Shown here: positions 16,293 through 23,051 of the stretch, one piece after another
Position numbering within the stretch: position 1 is the stretch's first letter
How the letters are laid out: each line of letters opens with the position of its first letter
NCBI RefSeq assembly: GCF_029946515.1
Contig: NZ_JARZHH010000092.1
Span: 1 to 36,337 of the forward strand
DNA length: 36,337 nucleotides
Reading direction: 5' to 3'
From: Polyangium sp. 6x1
GTDB lineage: Bacteria; Myxococcota_A; Polyangia; Polyangiales; Polyangiaceae
Translations under genes and position numbers: made by a program
The notes under the pieces: generated by a model
Databases searched by the model: none
The model's input: only the letters and a program-made list of their open reading frames with translations
Told to the model about the DNA's origin: nothing

Positions 16293-17726
16293 ATGTCCGC
16301 CAAGAAGATTCATTTCGTCTCCCTCGGCTGCCCCAAGAACCGCGTCGACTCCGAGGTCATGCTCGGCGTCGCGCGGCGCGCTGGCTACGACCACGTCCCC
16401 GCCCCCGAGGACGCCGAGGTGATCGTCGTGAACACCTGCGGCTTCATCGGCGAGGCCAAGAAGGAGTCGATCGACGCGATCTTCGAGATGGCGAAGCTGA
16501 AGGACGAAGGGCACCTCCAGAAGCTCGTCGTCGCCGGCTGCCTCTCGCAGCGCCACCCCACCGAGATCGCCGACGAGATGCCCGAGGTCGATCACATCCT
16601 CGGATCGAGCGACATGCTCAAGCTCGAGCAGGTCCTCACGGGCAAGGCCGATCGCATGCTCGTCGGAAACCCCGCCGACTGGGTCGTCCGCGCCTCCGAT
16701 CCGCGCACGATCTCCACGCCCGGCGGCAGCGCGTACGTGAAGATCGCCGAGGGCTGCAACCGCACCTGCTCGTTCTGCGTCATCCCGCAGCTTCGCGGCG
16801 GCCAGCGATCGCGCCCCGTCGCGGACGTCGTCGCCGAGGTCGAGCAGCTCGTCGCCGCGGGCGTGCGCGAGGTGAACCTCGTCTCGCAAGACACCATCGC
16901 CTACGGCCGCGATCTGCCGTCGGCCGAGCGCCCCACGCTCGCCGAGCTCGTGCGTCGCGTCGCGGACGTCCCGGGCCTGCACTGGGCGCGCCTCTTCTAC
17001 CTCTATCCCGAGACGATCACCGACGAGCTCGTCGAGCTCATCGCGCAGCACCCGCGCGTCGTGCCGTACATCGACATGCCGCTCCAGCACGCGGCCGACG
17101 GCATGCTGCGCCGCATGCGCCGCGGCCACGGCGGCGAGCGCCTCCGCAAGCTCGTCACGCGCCTGCGCAAGGACATCCCCGACCTCACGTTCCGCACGGC
17201 CTTCATCGTCGGCCACCCCGGCGAGACCGACGAGGAGTTCAAGGACCTCGTCGACTTCGTCACGTGGGCCGAGTTCGATCGGGTCGGCGTCTTCCGCTAC
17301 TCCGACGAGGACTCGTCCCGCAGCGCCGAGATGCCCGACAAGGTGCCTGCGCGCGTCGCCTCGAACCGCTACCGCAAGCTCATGTCGCTGCAGCGGCGCA
17401 TCGCTCACAAGAAGAACAGCGCGCTCATCGGCCGCGAGCTCGACGTCCTCGTCGAGGGCACGAGCGACGAGCACGAGTTCGTCCAGATGGGCCGCCATCG
17501 TGGCCAGGCGCCCGACATCGACGGCCAGGTCTACCTCTCGGGCGGCGAGGCGCGCCCCGGCGAGATCCGCCGCGTGCGCATCACGCAGGCGAGCGACTAC
17601 GATCTCGTCGGCGAGTTGCTCGACGAAGGCGAAGGGGACCACGCGCCCACCGTCACCGTCGATCTGCCGAAGAAGCGCATCAGCCTGCGGGTGCTGCAAA
17701 CCGACGGGCGCACGATGGCAACGTAG
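16293..17726 (+). CDS. rimO: Ribosomal protein S12 methylthiotransferase
   Basis: A 477-residue radical-SAM enzyme that adds a methylthio group to the conserved Asp of ribosomal protein S12. The N-terminal UPF0004 domain carries the cluster-binding Cys in VSLGCPKNRVDSE (Cys13), NTCGF and VAGCLSQR; the radical-SAM core has C-x3-C-x2-C at Cys155, Cys159 and Cys162 (GCNRTCSFC); a C-terminal TRAM domain ends the protein. The SLGCPKN opening distinguishes RimO from the tRNA enzyme MiaB. The ATG at 16293 gives the family N-terminus; an upstream ATG at 16260 would add 11 unlike residues. No ribosome site is obvious. The gene appears to be transcribed alone and is followed by a hairpin. Confidence 0.95.
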   Translation: MSAKKIHFVSLGCPKNRVDSEVMLGVARRAGYDHVPAPEDAEVIVVNTCGFIGEAKKESIDAIFEMAKLKDEGHLQKLVVAGCLSQRHPTEIADEMPEVDHILGSSDMLKLEQVLTGKADRMLVGNPADWVVRASDPRTISTPGGSAYVKIAEGCNRTCSFCVIPQLRGGQRSRPVADVVAEVEQLVAAGVREVNLVSQDTIAYGRDLPSAERPTLAELVRRVADVPGLHWARLFYLYPETITDELVELIAQHPRVVPYIDMPLQHAADGMLRRMRRGHGGERLRKLVTRLRKDIPDLTFRTAFIVGHPGETDEEFKDLVDFVTWAEFDRVGVFRYSDEDSSRSAEMPDKVPARVASNRYRKLMSLQRRIAHKKNSALIGRELDVLVEGTSDEHEFVQMGRHRGQAPDIDGQVYLSGGEARPGEIRRVRITQASDYDLVGELLDEGEGDHAPTVTVDLPKKRISLRVLQTDGRTMAT

Positions 17727-17730
17727 TTGT

Positions 17731-17768
17731 CGCGGCCTTTTGCGAGGCCGCGCTCTTCGCCCCGTTTT
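17731..17768 (+). terminator. Likely rimO terminator
   Basis: A perfect 7-bp stem (CGCGGCC / GGCCGCG, 8-base loop, 17731-17752) begins 5 bases after the rimO stop and is followed, after 11 bases, by a run of five T. It is a somewhat loose but reasonable intrinsic terminator. Confidence 0.5.
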
Positions 17769-17825
17769 TCCCAGAGATCTCATGATCGTTCGCAGGGCAT
17801 GTGTCGTGCACGGGGCGCCCGCGTG

Positions 17826-18206
17826 ATGGGTCGCCGCTCGCTCTTCCGGTTGTTCGCTGCCGCCTTTCTCGTGGCGCTCCCGGGTTGCCTGAGCCCGACC
17901 CTCCCCCTGCCTCCGCCCGAGGCACCCGACACGATCTCGCCGCAGGCCGCCACGCCGGGCATGTGGACCATCTCCGGCTCGTGCCTCCAAGGCGCCATCG
18001 TCATCGTCTTCAACGAGCGCACGGGAGCGGGCTCCGTCGTCGAGGATCGCGACGGCGACGGCCGGTACGAGGTCACGATCGAGGCCGAGGTCTGCGACCT
18101 CGCCTGGGTCGCGCAGGACCTCGGCGAGGACGAGAGCGCGCGCGCGACCTTCGTCGTCCAGGAGCGCACCCCGTCCGGCCCGATCGATCCGTCCGCCTGC
18201 AAATGA
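17826..18206 (+). CDS. Small predicted lipoprotein with compact beta domain
   Basis: A 126-residue protein starting with a signal peptide (MGRRSLFRLF...) and lipobox ALPGC, followed by a Pro-rich linker (PTLPLPPPEAP). The mature domain of about 85 residues contains two well-spaced Cys (in GSCLQG and EVCDL) that could form a disulfide, a DRDGDGRYEV segment that resembles a Ca-binding loop or beta-turn, and mostly alternating hydrophobic residues expected of beta strands. I do not recognise a family. The start is chosen because it gives the signal peptide; no good ribosome site is visible. It lies between rimO and the pilus regulator on the same strand. Confidence 0.72.
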   Translation: MGRRSLFRLFAAAFLVALPGCLSPTLPLPPPEAPDTISPQAATPGMWTISGSCLQGAIVIVFNERTGAGSVVEDRDGDGRYEVTIEAEVCDLAWVAQDLGEDESARATFVVQERTPSGPIDPSACK

Positions 18207-18230
18207 CGATGCCCTGACGGACGTGGCGCG

Positions 18231-18251
18231 GCGCGTCTGCTCACGACGCGC
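18231..18251 (+). terminator. 7-bp hairpin after the small lipoprotein
   Basis: Arms GCGCGTC and GACGCGC enclose a 7-base loop, starting 24 bases after the stop. No T-run follows, so it is only a candidate terminator. Confidence 0.35.
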
Positions 18252-18340
18252 ATCGGCCGCGGGCTGGGCCACGCGTTTCTCGGCGAAGAACCCCTGCGAG
18301 ATTCTGCGCGCCGCGCGAGCGGCGTGATAATTTCAGCAGG

Positions 18341-19849
18341 ATGGCCTCCATGCCGCTCAGTGTTCCGCCGACACCGACGAAGATCCTCGTCATCGATGAC
18401 GAGCCCGCGCTCCGGCAGGTCCTGGAGATCGCCTTCCGACGGCAGGGGATCGAGGTCGTGGCCGCGCCGGGCGTGCGCGCCGCGATGGAGGCCTTGCAGC
18501 AGAACCCGCAGCCTTTCCCGCTCGTGATCACGGACCTCGTGATGCCGGACGGATCGGGCATGGAGGTCCTTGCGGCGGCGAAGCAGCGATCGGCGGCGAC
18601 GGAGGTCATCGTGATGACCGCGCATTCGAGCGTGGAGAACGCGCTCGATGCGATGAGGAAGGGCGCGTACGACTTCGTGGGCAAGCCCTTCTCGCCGGCG
18701 GAGGTCATCGCGCTCGCGCAGAAGGCGCTCGAAAAGAGCAGCATCCTCCTCGAGAACCAGCGCCTCCGCGCGCAGATCTCGCGCCTCGAGCCCGCGGAGA
18801 ACGACATCTTCGCGAGCCCTGCGATGGGGCGCGTCGCCGAGATCGTCGGAAAGATCGCGCCCACGCGCACCACGGTGCTCATCACAGGCGAGAGCGGCAC
18901 GGGCAAGGAGCGCGTCGCGCGCGCCCTGCACGAGCAGAGCGACCGCGCGAAAAGACCTTTCCTCGTGGTCAATTGCGGGGCGCTCCCCGAGGCGCTCATG
19001 GAGAGCGAGCTCTTCGGCCACGAGAAAGGCGCATTCACGGGCGCGGGTGCGCGCGCGCTCGGCCTCTTCCGCGAGGCGGAGGGCGGCACGGTCCTGCTCG
19101 ACGAGGTCGGCGAGTTGCCCGCCTCGCTCCAGGTAAAGCTCCTCCGCGTGCTCCAGGAGCGCAAGGTGCGGCCCGTGGGCGCGGCGGCCGAGATCCCGGT
19201 CGACGTGCGCGTCCTCGCCGCCACGAACCGCGACGTCGAGGCGGACGTCCGTCAGAACAAGTTCCGGCAGGACCTTTATTATCGCCTCAACGTCATTCGA
19301 ATCGAGCTACCGCCTTTGCGGGATCGTCCGGGCGACGTGGCGCGCCTCGCCGAGCGATTCGTGCGTCGTTTCGCGAACGAGCTCGGCAAGGACGTCAGGG
19401 GATTGACGACCGACGCATTGCGCGCGCTCGACGCGTACAAATTCCCGGGCAATGTGCGCGAGCTCGAGAACATGATGGAGCGCGCGGTGGCGCTCGCGTC
19501 GGGGCCTGCGATCGGGCTCGGGGATTTGCCTGCGCAGGTGAGCGGCCTCTCGGCGAGCCCGGCGCCTTTTCTTTCGGAGCTCCCGCCGGAGGGATGTGTC
19601 CTCGAGGACGTGCTCGGCGAGGTCGAGCGACGCCTCATTCTTCAGGCCCTCGAGCGGAGCGGCGGCGTGCGCAAGGCCGCGGCCAAATTGCTCGGCGTCA
19701 CGTTTCGGTCGCTGCGTTACCGCCTCGCGAAGCATGGGCTCGACACGGACGCGGAAGGCGACGACGACGACGCGGACGGCTCGATCGTGCCTGCCCAGCC
19801 GACGGCGGGGGGGCGACGAGAATCGTCACCACGCGAGGCCCGCCGGTGA
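18341..19849 (+). CDS. NtrC-family sigma54 activator, PilR-like
   Basis: A 502-residue response regulator with three domains. Receiver: VIDDEP near the start and phospho-acceptor Asp65 in VITDLVMPDGSG. Central AAA+ domain: Walker A GESGTGKE, the sigma54-contacting GAFTGA loop intact, Walker B TVLLDEVGEL, and the arginine-finger region. C-terminus: a Fis-type helix-turn-helix (SGGVRKAAAKLLGVTFRSLR, before the last 35 residues), then an acidic tail with a GDDDDAD stretch. It is directly upstream of two pilin genes, the first with a near-consensus sigma54 promoter, so a PilR-like role is likely. No PilS-type kinase gene is adjacent. An ATG three codons downstream is an alternative start. The stop codon lies inside the palindrome described next. 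Confidence 0.93.
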   Translation: MASMPLSVPPTPTKILVIDDEPALRQVLEIAFRRQGIEVVAAPGVRAAMEALQQNPQPFPLVITDLVMPDGSGMEVLAAAKQRSAATEVIVMTAHSSVENALDAMRKGAYDFVGKPFSPAEVIALAQKALEKSSILLENQRLRAQISRLEPAENDIFASPAMGRVAEIVGKIAPTRTTVLITGESGTGKERVARALHEQSDRAKRPFLVVNCGALPEALMESELFGHEKGAFTGAGARALGLFREAEGGTVLLDEVGELPASLQVKLLRVLQERKVRPVGAAAEIPVDVRVLAATNRDVEADVRQNKFRQDLYYRLNVIRIELPPLRDRPGDVARLAERFVRRFANELGKDVRGLTTDALRALDAYKFPGNVRELENMMERAVALASGPAIGLGDLPAQVSGLSASPAPFLSELPPEGCVLEDVLGEVERRLILQALERSGGVRKAAAKLLGVTFRSLRYRLAKHGLDTDAEGDDDDADGSIVPAQPTAGGRRESSPREARR

Positions 19850-19864
19850 CAATTTTGGTCACCG
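19825..19864 (+). promoter_or_regulatory. Candidate activator (UAS) site: GTCACC palindrome plus extra half-site
   Basis: CGGTGAC and GTCACCG (19844-19864) form a perfect 7-bp inverted repeat with an AT-rich 7-base centre; a further GTCACC half-site begins 33 bases before the right arm's half-site, about three helix turns. The palindrome centre is about 165 bases upstream of the predicted sigma54 transcript start, the usual distance for an NtrC-family enhancer site. It also overlaps the stop codon of the activator gene. An alternative is a weak terminator, but no T-run follows. Confidence 0.4.
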
Positions 19865-19992
19865 TGCGACGCGAAAGGGACATGCCGGGGGCGCCGAGGA
19901 TCTGCCGCAATGAACGAAAATGCCGGAGAACGCCGCAGATTCGAGGTGGATCGTTCGTTCCTCCCGGCCCACCCGGAGGCGCGGTTCGCGGG

Positions 19993-20008
19993 TGGCACGA
20001 GCCGTGCT
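19993..20008 (+). promoter_or_regulatory. Sigma54 (-24/-12) promoter
   Basis: TGGCACGAGCCGTGCT matches the -24/-12 consensus TGGCACG-N4-TTGCW with one mismatch, and has the invariant GG and GC exactly ten bases apart. The predicted transcript start is near 20019, only about 5 bases before the ATG at 20024, which excludes upstream start codons for the pilin if the promoter is real. Confidence 0.65.
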
Positions 20009-20023
20009 TTAACGATGGTCACG

Positions 20024-20599
20024 ATGCAGTTCGGTGAACGAGCCAGGACCTACGCAAAGCGCCGTGGGTTCACGCTCGCCGAGCTGATGATCGTGGTGGC
20101 GATGATCGGCGTGCTCGCGGCGATCGCGATGGTCGGGTATCGCCGATACATGCGCGGGGCTGCGGCGTCGGAGGTGAAAGCCGTCGTCTCCGGGATTCGT
20201 GTCGCGGAGGAAGCTTACAAATCCGAGACGTTTCAATATCTCGGCTGTGGCGGCCTCACGGATTGGTATCCGGCCGCGCCGAATGACAAGAAGCGCAATT
20301 GGGACAATGGTCAGACGGGCAATGCAATCCACGATTGCTGGATGCGGCTCAATGTGACGACCGACGCCCCGGTACGCTTCGGTTATGCGGTGAAGGCAGG
20401 GATCGCGCCTCAGCCCGACGCGATCGACGAGATCACGTATTGTCAGGGCTGGAAGGCCGCACACGACACCATTAATGGTCCTTGGTTCGTGGTGCAGGCA
20501 GCGGGAGACCAGGACGCCGATGGGGTCCTCTCGCTCTTCGCGTCGTCCTCGCTCTCGGGCGAGATCTGCGTCGAGCCGACGAACGGCGACGACGAGTGA
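20024..20599 (+). CDS. Type IV pilin-like protein (first pilin)
   Basis: A 191-residue prepilin. The leader MQFGERARTYAKRRG (15 residues) ends in the Gly before a canonical mature start FTLAELMIVVAMIGVLAA with Glu5, so prepilin peptidase should cut it and the helix should pack in a pilus or pseudopilus. The globular part has four or five Cys, possibly two disulfides, and near the end a GDQDADG loop of the kind that binds calcium, shared with the next two pilin-like proteins. In-frame ATGs at 20015 and 19910 exist; the first lies before the predicted transcript start and the second gives an implausibly long leader. It is preceded by a sigma54 promoter and the NtrC-type activator. It may be a minor pilin or an alternative major pilin. 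Confidence 0.88.
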   Translation: MQFGERARTYAKRRGFTLAELMIVVAMIGVLAAIAMVGYRRYMRGAAASEVKAVVSGIRVAEEAYKSETFQYLGCGGLTDWYPAAPNDKKRNWDNGQTGNAIHDCWMRLNVTTDAPVRFGYAVKAGIAPQPDAIDEITYCQGWKAAHDTINGPWFVVQAAGDQDADGVLSLFASSSLSGEICVEPTNGDDE

Positions 20600-20669
20600 C
20601 GAGGCATCGATAACGGGTCGGCGATTCGATTTCGGTCGTACGAAGATCCCTGGATCCGACGAGCTTTTT

Positions 20670-20698
20670 TTGACTCGACGAGTGGGGATCGATAGATT
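20670..20698 (+). promoter_or_regulatory. Sigma70-type promoter of the second pilin
   Basis: TTGACT (-35, 5 of 6) and TAGATT (-10, 4 of 6) are separated by exactly 17 bases, in a locally AT-rich stretch with a T7 run just upstream. The predicted start is near 20705, giving a 5' leader of about 50 bases to the pilin ATG. No -24/-12 element with correct spacing is present in this interval. Confidence 0.6.
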
Positions 20699-20699
20699 C

Positions 20700-20716
20700 G
20701 CGGCAAGGTTTGCCGC
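20700..20716 (+). other. Hairpin at the 5' end of the second pilin message
   Basis: A perfect 7-bp stem (GCGGCAA / TTGCCGC) with a 3-base loop lies at the predicted 5' end of the message. A 5'-terminal hairpin could stabilise an abundant pilin mRNA; a protein-binding palindrome is the alternative. Confidence 0.45.
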
Positions 20717-20753
20717 TCGAGAACATTTCGTCCGTCAGTGGAGGAGGTCCGTC

Positions 20754-21380
20754 ATGCGTGCATTCAAGCGTTACGACAAGCGTGGTTTTACCCTCGTCGA
20801 GCTCATGATCGTCGTCGCCATCATCGGCGTCCTCGCGGCGCTCGCGATCTTCGGCGTGAACCGGTACCTGAAGAGCGCCAAGACGAGCGAGGCGAAGAAC
20901 TCGATCGGCCGCATCGCGCGCGCCGCCGCCGAGTCGTACGAGCGTGAGAACAACAAGCAGGAGCTCCTCGCGCCCGGTGAGTCGTCGACCGTCCCGACGC
21001 ACGCGCTCTGCGGTTCGGCTGCGGATCCCGTCCCCAAGGCCGGCGTCCCGAAGGCCGCGAAGTACCAGCCGAACAACCAAGGTACGACGGACTTCGCCGG
21101 GGGCGACTCGACGAACGGCTGGAAGTGCCTGCGCTTCGAGGTCAGCGACCCGATTTACTACCAGTACTCGTACACGAAGGGCAGCGCGCCCGTCGGCGCG
21201 ACGGCCAATCCCGCCGCCCCGGCGATCGCCGCCGGCGAGAGCTTCGAGGCTGCGGCGAAGGGTGATCTCGACGGCGACGGCAGCGAGTTCGGCATCTTCA
21301 CGCTGACCGGCCAGGTCGACGGCACCTCGAAGCAGCTCATCCGCGCGACGCAGGTCTTCATCTCGAACGAGTACGAGTGA
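20754..21380 (+). CDS. pilA: Type IV major pilin, PilA-like
   Basis: A 208-residue prepilin with an 11-residue leader (MRAFKRYDKRG) and the canonical mature start FTLVELMIVVAIIGVLAALA with Glu5, followed by NRYLKSAKTSEAKNS as in delta-proteobacterial PilA. The long globular domain has two Cys (ALCGS and WKCLRF) and a C-terminal GDLDGDG loop. It has the strongest ribosome site in the window (GGAGGAGG, 7 bases upstream), its own good promoter and a clear intrinsic terminator, all signs of a highly expressed major pilin. The symbol is given on these grounds; it could also be one of several pilin paralogues. It should be processed by PilD and assembled into surface pili for twitching or adhesion. 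Confidence 0.88.
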   Translation: MRAFKRYDKRGFTLVELMIVVAIIGVLAALAIFGVNRYLKSAKTSEAKNSIGRIARAAAESYERENNKQELLAPGESSTVPTHALCGSAADPVPKAGVPKAAKYQPNNQGTTDFAGGDSTNGWKCLRFEVSDPIYYQYSYTKGSAPVGATANPAAPAIAAGESFEAAAKGDLDGDGSEFGIFTLTGQVDGTSKQLIRATQVFISNEYE

Positions 21381-21427
21381 TCCAAACCTGAAGCGCGCCA
21401 CGAGCGCGCCGAACGGACCTCGCCTCC

Positions 21428-21465
21428 GAAACCCGGGCCGCACGTCGGTCCGGGTTTCATTTTTT
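21428..21465 (+). terminator. Intrinsic terminator of the pilin gene
   Basis: A 9-bp stem (GAAACCCGG / CCGGGTTTC) with a 13-base loop that can pair further is followed immediately by ATTTTTT. It is a classical Rho-independent terminator, 47 bases after the pilin stop. Confidence 0.85.
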
Positions 21466-21561
21466 ATCGAGCATCCTCGCGCAGACGGCACGTTTTCCCG
21501 CCCGCGGGCCCTCACGTCTCTCGGGTAGCCATCGCCGCGGCGGCGCGCTAGAAGGGGGGGC

Positions 21562-22056
21562 ATGTCGCGATGGAGCGCGCTCGAGCTCAGCGTGGCCTTT
21601 GCGATCGGGGGCAGCGTCCTCGCGGTGGCGGTGCCCGCGTTCATCCGCAACCTGCACGCCTCCAAGCTGAGCGAGCCGCTCGACAACCTCGATCGCCTCG
21701 TCACGCACGCCGTCGCATACGCGGAGACGAAGCCTCAGGAGATCAGCTTCCCTCCGGCCGCGCCGCTCACGCCGGCCGAGGTTCCGCGCGGCGCGCGCGT
21801 CACCGATCCTCCCGAGATCTGGGAGCACCTCACGTGGCGCTCGCTCGACTTCCGCATCGAGGAGCCGCACGCGTTCTCGTTCAAGTTCGAGAGCGAGCTC
21901 GATCCGGTCACGCGCGTGATGCGCTTCGTGGCGACGGCGCACGGAGATCTCGACGGAGACGGCAAGCTCTCCACGTTCCAGGTGCGCGGCGAGCGCGTGC
22001 CCGGACAACCTCCGCGCGTCTTGCCCGGCATGTTCGTGGATCGCGAGGTGGAGTGA
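21562..22056 (+). CDS. Non-canonical pilin-like protein
   Basis: A 164-residue protein whose N-terminus copies the pilin helix but not the processing site. After only three residues (MSR) comes WSALELSVAFAIGGSVLAVA, where Trp stands at mature position 1, Glu is correctly at position 5, and Arg rather than Gly precedes the junction. The PAFIRNLHASKLSE segment after the helix is also pilin-like. The C-terminal half has the same GDLDGDG loop as the two upstream pilins. A GAAGGGGGGG site precedes the ATG. It may be an unprocessed pseudopilin, an inner-membrane pilus assembly partner, or a decayed paralogue. Its stop overlaps the next start by one base (TGATG), so the two proteins are probably made together. 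Confidence 0.8.
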   Translation: MSRWSALELSVAFAIGGSVLAVAVPAFIRNLHASKLSEPLDNLDRLVTHAVAYAETKPQEISFPPAAPLTPAEVPRGARVTDPPEIWEHLTWRSLDFRIEEPHAFSFKFESELDPVTRVMRFVATAHGDLDGDGKLSTFQVRGERVPGQPPRVLPGMFVDREVE

Positions 22057-22982
22057 TGCCGGCCGTCCGCGACTACGTCCGGACCGCGATCGTGGTGGGC
22101 GTATCGGCGCTCTGCATCGGCGCGGTGCAGGGGCGCGTCGCGAAGCAGCACGCGCGCGTGAAGGAGACGAGCGACGTCCATCTCCTGCCGCCGCCGAAGG
22201 AGGTCGTGACGCTCTCGTTCGGTTATCGCGCGGCGCTCGCGGACGTGCTGTGGGCGCACGTGCTGGTCTCGCAAGGACTGCACACGTTCGAGCGCCGTCG
22301 CTTCGAGAACATCGCGGACCTCATCGACACGATCAACGAGCTCGATCCGGAGTTCCGTGATCCGTACCTGATGTCGGACGCGCTCATCACGATCCAGATC
22401 GGAGAGTCGGGGCGCGAGGACGTCGATCGCACACGCGCGATCCTCGAGCGCGGGACACGCAATCGCCCGCTCGACGCGGAGGTCTGGAGGACAGCGGGCC
22501 AGTTCATCGCGTTCATCGCGCCCGGGTCGTACCTGACGGATCCGGACGAGCGCGCCGCATGGAAGGCCGACGGCGCGCGCATGCTGGCGCGCGCGGCAGA
22601 GCTCGGCGGCGACGCGGGGAGCATGGGGTGGGCCGCCGTCGCAGGCGCGGGGATCCTGACGCGGCAGGGAGCGCGCGACGCGGCGATCCGTTTGATCCAG
22701 CGCACGCTCGCCGTGACGGACGACGAGGAGCTGCGCGAGCGGCTGCAGCGTGACCTCGCGCAGCTCGTCGGCGAGGCGAGCTCCGAGGCGTATCGGCGAC
22801 GGCAAACGGAGATGATCGAGCTCACGCTGCGCGACGTGCCGTTCATCAGCAAGTCGACGTTGTTCGTGCTCGGTCCGCCGTTCGATCCGGCCTATTGCGC
22901 CGGCGGCGCGCACGCGGACGATCGGCGCTGCGCGCTCACGTGGAAGGCGTGGGCCGCGTCGGGTTCGGAAGAGCAGCGCTGA
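22056..22982 (+). CDS. Membrane-anchored helical-repeat (TPR-like) protein of the pilin locus
   Basis: A 308-residue protein with one N-terminal hydrophobic segment (about residues 10-26) and an otherwise helical, TPR-like extracytoplasmic part. The stretch LSFGYRAALADVLWAHVLVS (about residues 53-72) followed by IDTINELDPEFRDPYL resembles a family of TPR proteins that I know mainly as neighbours of pilin genes; no activity is established. A long A/L/E-rich region of paired helices fills the middle, and two Cys occur near the C-terminus. Translation is coupled to the pilin-like gene just upstream. A role in pilus assembly or anchoring is inferred only from context. Confidence 0.78.
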   Translation: MPAVRDYVRTAIVVGVSALCIGAVQGRVAKQHARVKETSDVHLLPPPKEVVTLSFGYRAALADVLWAHVLVSQGLHTFERRRFENIADLIDTINELDPEFRDPYLMSDALITIQIGESGREDVDRTRAILERGTRNRPLDAEVWRTAGQFIAFIAPGSYLTDPDERAAWKADGARMLARAAELGGDAGSMGWAAVAGAGILTRQGARDAAIRLIQRTLAVTDDEELRERLQRDLAQLVGEASSEAYRRRQTEMIELTLRDVPFISKSTLFVLGPPFDPAYCAGGAHADDRRCALTWKAWAASGSEEQR

Positions 22983-23002
22983 AGGGAGGAGTTCCCTCAC
23001 CC

Positions 23003-23034
23003 GCATCCCCTCTCGCTGCGGAGCGGGGATGCGA
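23003..23034. terminator. Convergent hairpin terminator candidate
   Basis: A perfect 9-bp stem (CGCATCCCC / GGGGATGCG) with a 14-base loop fills most of the 69 bases between the helical-repeat gene (+) and the PEGA gene (-). It could end both transcripts. No T-run is seen. Confidence 0.5.
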
Positions 23035-23051
23035 GCGAGGTGGGGGCGGGT

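Noticed and set aside
19910-20023. Upstream ATG (19910) as start of the first pilin
   Set aside because: It would give a leader of more than 50 residues and would lie before the predicted sigma54 transcript start; ATG 20024 gives a normal 15-residue leader.
20651-20665. Possible -24/-12 promoter (TGG...GC) before the second pilin
   Set aside because: GG and GC are nine bases apart instead of ten and flanking consensus is poor; the TTGACT-N17-TAGATT element nearby is much better.
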